Shown here: positions 54,039 to 60,725 of the stretch, piece by piece
Layout: every line of letters starts with the position of its first letter
Position numbering within the stretch: the stretch's first letter is position 1
Source: Weissella uvarum
GTDB lineage: Bacteria > Bacillota > Bacilli > Lactobacillales > Lactobacillaceae
Length of the DNA: 64,000 bases
Direction: 5' to 3'
Assembly (NCBI RefSeq): GCF_016908785.1
Contig: NZ_JAFBEO010000002.1
Coordinates: 1 to 64,000, forward strand
Notes under the pieces: generated by a model
Database searches by the model: none
What the model saw: only the letters and a program-made list of their open reading frames with translations
Told to the model about the DNA's origin: nothing
Program-made: the position numbers and the translations under genes

Positions 54039-54678
54039 AAACCTCCGCCTTTCCATTTTCTAAACGCATTAACTGATTAGCATGTTTAATTTCATCGCCA
54101 TCATGCGTAACTGACAACACCGCAAAATGATATTTTGTCTGCATGCTTTGAATTAAGGACCAAATTGTGTGTTTTGTATCTTCATCAAGTCCCGTTGAAA
54201 TTTCATCTAACAACAATACCTTAGGTGGAAACAGCAAGTTACGGGCCACCCCAACTCTTTGCCGTTGCCCCCCAGATAATTCGTGCACATTTTTATCAAT
54301 AAAATCTTCGGGTAATTCCATCGCCCGGAGTAAGGTCAATTGCCGTTGCTCATCTGGTTTTTGATTTCGTACGTCAAATGGCAAATTCAAATTATCACGG
54401 ACTGTTTGACCAAATAATTGAGCAGATTGCACCGCATATGACACCTCCTGGCGATATTCACTAATGTCATAATCCCATTGTGGCTTACCTTCAAGTTTTA
54501 CGATGCCACGATCTGCGTCTAAAAGCCCCGCAATCACTCGGAGTAAGGTACTTTTTCCACTCCCCGACTCTCCTGTAATGGTTAACCAATCATCATCTTG
54601 AACACTAAAATTAACGTGATCAAATACTGAAACGTTGTCATAACTGACACCTAAATCATCAACTTGTAATTGCATCAT
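54022..54678 (-). CDS. fetA: FetA-type ABC ATPase
   Basis: The 218-residue ATPase has Walker A GESGSGKSTLLR, a Q-loop in SYAVQSAQLFG, signature LSGGQRQRVGVARNL, Walker B VLLLDEISTGLDED and switch SVTHDGDE. It partners FetB. GGAGGGC precedes the start. A TATAAT near 54705 and the PerR-like motif at 54716 form its promoter. Confidence 0.9.
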   Translation of the reverse strand: MMQLQVDDLGVSYDNVSVFDHVNFSVQDDDWLTITGESGSGKSTLLRVIAGLLDADRGIVKLEGKPQWDYDISEYRQEVSYAVQSAQLFGQTVRDNLNLPFDVRNQKPDEQRQLTLLRAMELPEDFIDKNVHELSGGQRQRVGVARNLLFPPKVLLLDEISTGLDEDTKHTIWSLIQSMQTKYHFAVLSVTHDGDEIKHANQLMRLENGKAEVYEYAN

Positions 54679-54715
54679 TGCCCTCCATTTATTTTGTTGC
54701 TCATATTATAACTCT

Positions 54716-54737
54716 AAATTAGAATGGTTACAAATTA
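54716..54737 (-). promoter_or_regulatory. PerR/Fur-like operator at the fetAB-perR promoter
   Basis: Plus strand AAATTAGAATG, five bases, AAATTA, the same pattern as before dyp. It abuts a TATAAT -10 on the leftward strand. Confidence 0.55.
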
Positions 54738-54751
54738 GAAAAATATAAAAG

Positions 54752-54780
54752 AAAAGCCATCCAATTTTTGAATGACTTTT
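54752..54780 (-). terminator. Terminator of the adh-yczE-VOC operon
   Basis: AAAAGCCATCCAA / TTGAATGACTTTT stem with mismatches, A-rich left flank. Confidence 0.7.
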
Positions 54781-54788
54781 CTTTTTAA

Positions 54789-55190
54789 TTATTTAACAAT
54801 TTCACAGAACTCAACAATTTGCTTGTCAGGTCCTTGAATGTTGAAAAACTTAATCCCGTTATCCCAGAATGGCAAGTGTTGCACTTCGTCATTTAATAGG
54901 ACAAAATCTGATTTTTGGAACTCCTTAAAGAGCGCATCAGCATCAGTGGTGTCCAATGAAATGTGGTTAATTGCACCAACCGTTTCATTAGCCTCTTCGT
55001 CTGTGCCTTCCCAAGCCTCAATGACAACACCCTTATACTCAAAGAATTTCACTTGAACATCACCGTTCATAAATTCTCCTTTGATGTTAAAGCCCAGCTT
55101 AGTCCAAAATTCTTTAGTAGCTTCCATGTCACGAGTTGGAATCCCGATATGTTGCAAGCCTGTTGTATATTCGTTTACTTCATTTTGCAT
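54789..55190 (-). CDS. VOC-family (glyoxalase/dioxygenase-like) protein
   Basis: The 133-residue protein has the betaalphabetabetabeta VOC layout: GLQHIGIPTRDMEATKEFWT, VQVKFFEYKGVVIEAWEGTD, INHISLDTTDADALFKEF and a final KQIVEFCEIVK. Metal ligands may be His at 14, Glu near 74, His in NHISLD and Glu in VEFCE. Substrate unknown. Its ATG overlaps the stop of the gene before (TAATG), so it is translationally coupled to the operon. Confidence 0.8.
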   Translation of the reverse strand: MQNEVNEYTTGLQHIGIPTRDMEATKEFWTKLGFNIKGEFMNGDVQVKFFEYKGVVIEAWEGTDEEANETVGAINHISLDTTDADALFKEFQKSDFVLLNDEVQHLPFWDNGIKFFNIQGPDKQIVEFCEIVK

Positions 55191-55906
55191 TATTTAGTCT
55201 CCCCGACTTCTAGTCGTTGATGCTTTAGATTTGGAAAGACATGCTTATCACCCCAGCCAGTAATGCTACCCTGGAAGAAGAAAGCAAAGATCGTTCCCAA
55301 ACCAAAGTTTTGGAATGTGTGATTAATCAAATAGGCAATGATTGCCATAATGGTTGGCGGAATATATGAAGCCCACATGGCAATTCCCGCTTTACCATTA
55401 AAGTACTTAAACCGTAGAATTTGCATTAAATCATCGGCAGGATGCAATACCAAATTTACACGTTGATAGATTGAAATGGCAATTCCAATGAAGAAAACAC
55501 CCAAGAAATTAATCGCAGTATATAAAATCCACATTGGCCACGTCTTTGCATCAGGTAGCAGAGGCATGAAGAAACCTGAAAATACTTGAATCAAAGCGGA
55601 AAATGGTACCATGAAAATTAAGTTACCCAAAATCCGCTTGATATCAAATTTACCAACTAGTAAGGCATTTAATAATGAGATTAACATCCCAAAGATTAAA
55701 AACGTCCAGAATAGATTCCAGTGAAGCGCGATTCCCAAGTTGTTTTGGGCTGCCGTCCAATACGCTGATCCCAAAAATCCAGGAATCACATGTGCACTAG
55801 TCACGATTGTTAAGACATTCCCCAACGAATTAATGACCAATGACAACACAAAATACATAATTGATGCAGTCATTGAAATTTTCGTATTGGATTCATTTTC
55901 TGTCAT
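55190..55906 (-). CDS. YczE/YyaS/YitT-family membrane protein
   Basis: The 238-residue protein has about five helices with the family block FDIKRILGNLIFMVPFSALI and HPADDLMQILRFKYFNGKAG. Function of the family is unknown. It overlaps the stop of the dehydrogenase gene at TAATG and the next gene in the same way, so the three are one operon. Confidence 0.75.
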   Translation of the reverse strand: MTENESNTKISMTASIMYFVLSLVINSLGNVLTIVTSAHVIPGFLGSAYWTAAQNNLGIALHWNLFWTFLIFGMLISLLNALLVGKFDIKRILGNLIFMVPFSALIQVFSGFFMPLLPDAKTWPMWILYTAINFLGVFFIGIAISIYQRVNLVLHPADDLMQILRFKYFNGKAGIAMWASYIPPTIMAIIAYLINHTFQNFGLGTIFAFFFQGSITGWGDKHVFPNLKHQRLEVGETK

Positions 55907-56916
55907 TACTTTGCTCCGCTGACCTTAGCAATGGCCTTTGAAACACCTGTAATTTCTCCATCTAAGTAACTTTGAACTTCAGAAAGATCCAACTCATGTG
56001 AAATCAATGGTTCAACATCTAACTTACCTGATGAAAGCAAAGCCAATGAATCTTCAAAGGCATGTGGGTTAATGAATGAACCTTGGATAGTAAGTTGCTT
56101 CTTGAAGACTTGGTATGTGTTCATTGAGAAAGTTTGCTCAGGCTTTCCAACACCAAACATCATGACTTGAGCACCCTTCTTGGTTGCTTCAATGGCTTCT
56201 TCTTGAGTTTGTGGCATTCCAACCGCCTCAATGACAACATCATAGTCAGCTGGAATCTTATCACCATTTGCAGTATTGAAAGTATTTGTTACTCCAAACT
56301 TTTCTTGGTTGAAGTCCAACTTTTCTTGAACAACACCAGCCAAGTCAACTTGGTGGACACCATAAGCTTGCAATAATTGTACAAATAACTCACCCATGAA
56401 GCCATCACCAATAACTAATGCCTTTTGATATGGTGTAAACTTTAACAATTTCATACCGTGGACAGCACATGAAATTGGCTCAGTTACAGCTGCGGCACGC
56501 AATGAAACATTATCTGGCACATGGTAAACCACTGAAGCTGGTGCAGTAAAGCTTTCTTCGAAACCACCATTCCGTGTCACACCAACGGCGTCCAAGTTAT
56601 CACATAATTCTGGACGACCCGTACGGCAGTACTCACAAGTACCATCATAAATGTTAGGGTCAACAGTCACACGATCACCAACTTTAAAATCAGTCACATT
56701 TGAACCAACTTCAGAAATAACTCCTGAATTTTCGTGGCCTAGCACAATTGGTGGAACCGCATCAGCTGATCCAGGTAGTCCAGCATACAAACCTTTATCA
56801 GTTCCACAGATACCAGCATATGCAGTATCGACACGGACCTCATTTGGTTTTAACTCAGGCTTTTGAATATCCTCAATTGCCATTTCTTTAATGCCATTTA
56901 ATACTAAAGCACGCAT
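55906..56916 (-). CDS. Zinc-dependent medium-chain alcohol/polyol dehydrogenase
   Basis: The 336-residue enzyme has the catalytic zinc site (GICGTDKGLYAGLP, GHENSGVISEVG), the structural zinc Cys cluster (CEYCRTGRPELC) and a Rossmann motif (ALVIGDGFMGELFVQLLQAY). It belongs to the sorbitol/threonine dehydrogenase branch. Substrate unknown. The start at 56916 is set by GGAGG 8 bases ahead. A perfect cre at 56970 puts it under CcpA. It heads the operon with YczE and VOC proteins. Confidence 0.88.
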   Translation of the reverse strand: MRALVLNGIKEMAIEDIQKPELKPNEVRVDTAYAGICGTDKGLYAGLPGSADAVPPIVLGHENSGVISEVGSNVTDFKVGDRVTVDPNIYDGTCEYCRTGRPELCDNLDAVGVTRNGGFEESFTAPASVVYHVPDNVSLRAAAVTEPISCAVHGMKLLKFTPYQKALVIGDGFMGELFVQLLQAYGVHQVDLAGVVQEKLDFNQEKFGVTNTFNTANGDKIPADYDVVIEAVGMPQTQEEAIEATKKGAQVMMFGVGKPEQTFSMNTYQVFKKQLTIQGSFINPHAFEDSLALLSSGKLDVEPLISHELDLSEVQSYLDGEITGVSKAIAKVSGAK

Positions 56917-57321
56917 TGTAACATCCTCCATAAATTCTGAACTCTAACTTCAGTGAAGCGCCAAAGTTATGAAACCGTTTACATTTACTATAATAAACTC
57001 ATTTTATTAAATTTCAACCCACTTGGTTGAAGATTTAAAAAAATTGGTTACTCAACTAAATCCGCTTCGCCTTGTTTAGTTAGTTAATTACTTCACAAAT
57101 ATTATTCTAGAACATCTTTTTGTTTTTACAAGCCTTTTATGCAATCGATTGGCAAAGTTTCACAATATTTTATTATTACTAATAACCTTATTTAATATAT
57201 CTATATTAATAAATAAATTTAGGGTGCTTGTTTATTCCATTCAACCCCAATGCGCTTAATATGTTTATGATTTCGTTTATAAGTTATATATTTCACAATA
57301 AAATCTACAAAAAAAGCCTCT
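56917..57321. other. 405-bp intergenic region with adh promoter
   Basis: It holds the cre site at 56970-56983 next to a TATTAT -10 for the leftward operon. The remainder (57000-57300) is AT-rich without recognisable features. Confidence 0.5.
56970..56983 (-). promoter_or_regulatory. cre site (CcpA) at the adh operon promoter
   Basis: Leftward strand TGTAAACGGTTTCA matches TGNAANCGNTNNCA perfectly and lies at or just behind the transcription start, so repression is expected. Confidence 0.78.
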
Positions 57322-57333
57322 TTAGCAAGACTT
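57314..57333 (-). terminator. Terminator overlapping the hydrolase gene end
   Basis: Leftward AAGTCTT / GAGGCTT stem with G-U pairs followed by TTTTTTT; the left arm lies within the last codons. Confidence 0.6.
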
Positions 57334-58131
57334 ATGAGCAGAAATAAAATCTAAAATGATTGGATTAACTGCTTCTGGCTTTTCAACATGTGGTAAATGC
57401 CCCGTTTCTGGGATATTAGTTGCCTCAATCGTTCCTTCAGCAAAATTTTGACAAGCCTGCACATATTTATTTGACCACAAGGGGGATTCCCCACCCGTTA
57501 CCATCAAGTGTGGACTAGTTGCTTTAGCAGCAACGACATCACGCCAATCTTGTACCAAATGATCTAACAATAATGGTTCCGTCGCTTGGTAATCAAATGG
57601 GTAATCTGCTTGCAAAGCGCGAATAGCATGATAAGTATCATCTGGAAGACGTTGTACCGTCATTTTGATTTGTTGAATCTTTTTTAAACTCTGTTCCAGA
57701 TTATCTAGCCGTGTATCTAATAGCCCAAATGACCATTCTGCATCATTGAGTGCCTTCGGTGATTCATCGATTGTGACAATACTAGCGACATTTGTATTGG
57801 AGAAATTGTTTAAATAGGACCAAACCGTCGCTGCCCCCATTGAATGTCCAATTAAAATGACTTGATCTAAAGCTAAGGTATCGATGAGCTCTGCTAAATC
57901 TGCGCCTAATCGGGCTACCCGCATGCCCCTATGTGTCCGCCCTGACCTACCATGATTACGCAGATCATAACTAATGACACGATAGTCAAACGCGCTAAAA
58001 TAACGCACTTGTTCTAAATATTCAGCATGGCTTCCACCATAACCATGAATCAAAATCATCGGTTGGCCTTGTGGGTTTCCTGCCTCTTCATAATAAATTT
58101 GTACCTGATCTTGCGTCGTTAAATATGCCAT
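57322..58131 (-). CDS. Alpha/beta hydrolase
   Basis: The 269-residue protein has the oxyanion motif LIHGYGGSHAEYL, nucleophile elbow GHSMGAATVW, acid in MVTGGESPLW region and catalytic His in ETGHLPHVEKPEAV. It is of the small-esterase or peroxidase-like type (3-oxoadipate enol-lactonase-like). Three ATGs in a row follow GGAGG; the third, at 58131, has the best spacing. Single gene. Confidence 0.85.
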   Translation of the reverse strand: MAYLTTQDQVQIYYEEAGNPQGQPMILIHGYGGSHAEYLEQVRYFSAFDYRVISYDLRNHGRSGRTHRGMRVARLGADLAELIDTLALDQVILIGHSMGAATVWSYLNNFSNTNVASIVTIDESPKALNDAEWSFGLLDTRLDNLEQSLKKIQQIKMTVQRLPDDTYHAIRALQADYPFDYQATEPLLLDHLVQDWRDVVAAKATSPHLMVTGGESPLWSNKYVQACQNFAEGTIEATNIPETGHLPHVEKPEAVNPIILDFISAHKSC

Positions 58132-58184
58132 CATCATCCTCCATCTTCATACAATTTTACTACATTATCTGAGCACATAAAAAA

Positions 58185-58204
58185 AGACGACTCTTTAGTC
58201 GTCT
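58185..58204 (-). terminator. Terminator of the gene at 58207
   Basis: AGACGACT / AGTCGTCT stem with CTTT loop and an A-run on the left. Confidence 0.85.
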
Positions 58205-58206
58205 AA

Positions 58207-58788
58207 TTAAATATGAATTGCTTTTATTTGAATGGCATAAACAATCATTGAAATGAACGCTAGACCGGCCAAGCTAACTGTAAAAATACCTGCCCGGTCT
58301 AAGATGAAAGTAAAATCAGTCCCAAATTGGAATAATTGGAACCCTACAAGTGGGACAAATACCAACATCAATCCAATCAAGAGTGCGATTGTGAATCCGA
58401 TTTTTAAATACTCGACGATACCAGGCTTAACACGTAAGGCCCGATTCATTTTTTCATTGGTTTGATAATACATGCCAACAAATTTTAAGTAGGCTTCGCG
58501 TTGACGAATTTTGTCTGACGCATTCTGGACCGCAATTGCCTGATTTCGTAAATCTGCTAGCACATCATTAAATCCATTCACATCAATCGCAACCACAAAT
58601 CGATTAAGTTTATCCATTTGCAGACTCGCGTTGAAGCGATACAGTGTAAACAATTCACGAAGCGTGATATTGTTATTCGTTATTTGTAGTTTTTTACGCT
58701 TATTTTTTTCTGTAAAGAACATTAACAACATTAATCCAACTGAGGAAATAATGATCGTTACGATTCCGTAGACGGCAATTAAGTTCAT
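58207..58788 (-). CDS. Membrane protein of unknown function
   Basis: The 193-residue protein has one N-terminal helix (YGIVTIIISSVGLMLLMFF), a cytosolic helical middle (40-115, KLNRFVVAIDVNGFNDVLAD) and two C-terminal helices (TIALLIGLMLVFVPLVGFQL; GIFTVSLAGLAFISMIVYAI). No family recognised. A TACTGGATG-like weak ribosome site (GGAGGTACTGG) precedes the ATG. Confidence 0.7.
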   Translation of the reverse strand: MNLIAVYGIVTIIISSVGLMLLMFFTEKNKRKKLQITNNNITLRELFTLYRFNASLQMDKLNRFVVAIDVNGFNDVLADLRNQAIAVQNASDKIRQREAYLKFVGMYYQTNEKMNRALRVKPGIVEYLKIGFTIALLIGLMLVFVPLVGFQLFQFGTDFTFILDRAGIFTVSLAGLAFISMIVYAIQIKAIHI

Positions 58789-59062
58789 CCAGTACCTCCC
58801 TAAAAATTTAGTAAATCTTACTCAATAAATTCATTGTACCACTGAATATAAAACGTATACTTTCTTCTATTAACACTTCGATTAAGAGCTAATGACGCTT
58901 TGTCGTATTTTTGCAATATTCAGTGATTAGATTACAAAATGAAGCATATTCCGAAATTTTTGTTAAGGGAAAAACATAACACAATTGTTTAAGCATCTTT
59001 CATCATGCTTCCTTAATTATGTTACAATAGTATGAAATTATAGTTAGATGGAGGTCTCAACA

Positions 59063-59830
59063 ATGGAAGTTGGTATGATTGGTGTTGGCCATATGGGTCA
59101 AGCCATTGTAAATGGTTTATTAAACAAGATGGATGGTTCTGATTTAATTCTTAGCAACCATCGACTCAACTCAGCAATGCAAAACTATGCTGATAAGCAA
59201 AACGTTAAAGTTGTCACTGATAATCAAGAATTAGTTGCTGCAAAGCCTAAGTTCTTAATCTTTACAACTCCTGCTCCCATCACGCTTGATGTGATGAAAG
59301 AGATTTCAGGCTTGGACGAAGAAACCATTATTTTGTCAGCAGCTGGTGGTGTAAAATTGGATGATATCCAAGAAATTTTCCCAAACAACCCAGTTGCTTT
59401 GCTAATGCCTAACACCCCAGTCGAAGTCAACCAAGGAACTTTAGGCGTTGCCCTTGGTAACCAAGTTAAAGATGCTGATGAAATTGAAGCATTCTTGCAA
59501 CAATTAGGTGATGTCTTTATTGTGCCTGAAAAGCAATTTAATATCTTCGGTACAGTAACCGGCTGTGGCCCTGCCTTTGTTGATGTCTTCTTAGCTGCAC
59601 TCGGTGATGCTGCAGTTAAAAATGGTCTTAGCCGTGATCTTGCGTATCAGGCAGCTGCAAGCATGGTCAAGGGTAGTGCAACACTGATGCAAGAAACTAA
59701 GACAGCCCCAGACGTTCTTAAGGATCAAGTTACTACCCCAGGTGGTTCAACGATTCGTGGTGTCGTTGCCTTAGAAAAGAATGCATTCCGTTCAGCAGTT
59801 ATTGATGCCATTGATGCCGCTAATAACTAA
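59063..59830 (+). CDS. proC: Pyrroline-5-carboxylate reductase
   Basis: The 255-residue enzyme reduces P5C to proline, the last step of proline synthesis. It has the NAD(P) motif VGMIGVGHMGQAIVNGL, SAAGGVKLDDIQ, LMPNTPVEVNQGT and the signature VTGCGPAFVDVFLAALGDAA with TTPGGSTIRGVVALEKNAF. The start at 59063 is set by GGAGG 8 bases ahead. An extended -10 TGTTACAAT lies at about 59020-59028. Convergent with citX. Confidence 0.92.
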   Translation: MEVGMIGVGHMGQAIVNGLLNKMDGSDLILSNHRLNSAMQNYADKQNVKVVTDNQELVAAKPKFLIFTTPAPITLDVMKEISGLDEETIILSAAGGVKLDDIQEIFPNNPVALLMPNTPVEVNQGTLGVALGNQVKDADEIEAFLQQLGDVFIVPEKQFNIFGTVTGCGPAFVDVFLAALGDAAVKNGLSRDLAYQAAASMVKGSATLMQETKTAPDVLKDQVTTPGGSTIRGVVALEKNAFRSAVIDAIDAANN

Positions 59831-59833
59831 ACG

Positions 59834-59870
59834 AAAAGACTCGAAAAGCTAACTGCTTTTCGAGTCTTTT
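59834..59870. terminator. Bidirectional terminator between proC and citX
   Basis: AAAAGACTCGAAAAGC / GCTTTTCGAGTCTTTT long perfect stem. Confidence 0.9.
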
Positions 59871-59875
59871 TTATA

Positions 59876-60430
59876 TTATTTAGCAACACGTAATTTATTT
59901 ACGTAGAACGTATAACGTTGATTGAAGGTCCGAGTCACTTCATCAATTGAATGTTTTTGAACACCCATACAGATCTTAGCGTCATCACCACAAACGACAC
60001 AAGCTTTTTCAGGAAAACCAAGTTCGTGTCTTGAAAATTGATTTGCCGCAGGATCTAAATTGACCACATCAAGATTAAACATATACCCCAAAGGATCAGT
60101 TTGTTCAAAACGATATGTCAACATTTGTACCGCCGTTTGGCATTCATTCAATACCAAAAAAGCTTCTGGTCCTGTTACCCGTTGTAAATCATCTACCCGG
60201 TAAGTCAACATTGGTCGAAATAGTCGCTCTAAGCGCCGCATACTATCACTAAAAATATCAACCAAAGTTGGGCTTTGCTTAATCAAGCCAGGTACATCAA
60301 GCCTAAATGAAAGGATAGTTTGTTCAGGATATTGTTTTGATAACTCATTTTCTTGCCGCTCACGCCAAGCATTATTCGTCATAATTGCTTCTAAACTCGT
60401 CGGTTCACCTGCGTCAAAGATATCGGTCAT
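59876..60430 (-). CDS. citX: Apo-citrate lyase phosphoribosyl-dephospho-CoA transferase (CitX)
   Basis: The 184-residue protein attaches the prosthetic group to the acyl carrier subunit of citrate lyase. Family blocks are ILSFRLDVPGLIKQSPTLVD, GPEAFLVLNE, DPLGYMFNLDVVNLD, FSRHELGFPEKACVVCG and AKICMGVQKHSIDEV. The remaining citrate lyase genes (citC, D, E, F, G) are not beside it. The start at 60430 follows GGGGG by 7 bases. Confidence 0.88.
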   Translation of the reverse strand: MTDIFDAGEPTSLEAIMTNNAWRERQENELSKQYPEQTILSFRLDVPGLIKQSPTLVDIFSDSMRRLERLFRPMLTYRVDDLQRVTGPEAFLVLNECQTAVQMLTYRFEQTDPLGYMFNLDVVNLDPAANQFSRHELGFPEKACVVCGDDAKICMGVQKHSIDEVTRTFNQRYTFYVNKLRVAK

Positions 60431-60661
60431 TATGTTTCCCCCTATAAAACGTAACAGACCAATAGTGTACCATAAATTTGATAAAGGAAAAATCAAAAAC
60501 TAACATTTTTTGTGAAATGTCTTCGAAGAGTACATTTTACTTTTAACAGCAGTCTAATTTCAAAATATTAAGCTACCTAGGATATTCGGGAGTAATCATG
60601 TATGCATCCAAAGTAACCTTATTTTAATGCCGATTGTGGTTGGATTCGCCAGCATAGAAAA

Positions 60662-60695
60662 AACCTCATCCGTTAGCTTTCTTTAACGAATAAGG
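60662..60695 (-). terminator. Terminator of the lysozyme gene
   Basis: AACCTCATCCGTTA / TAACGAATAAGGTT stem, A-run left (GAAAAAA). Confidence 0.75.
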
Positions 60696-60725
60696 TTCAT
60701 CTTGTACTTTTACTTTTTAATCCGA

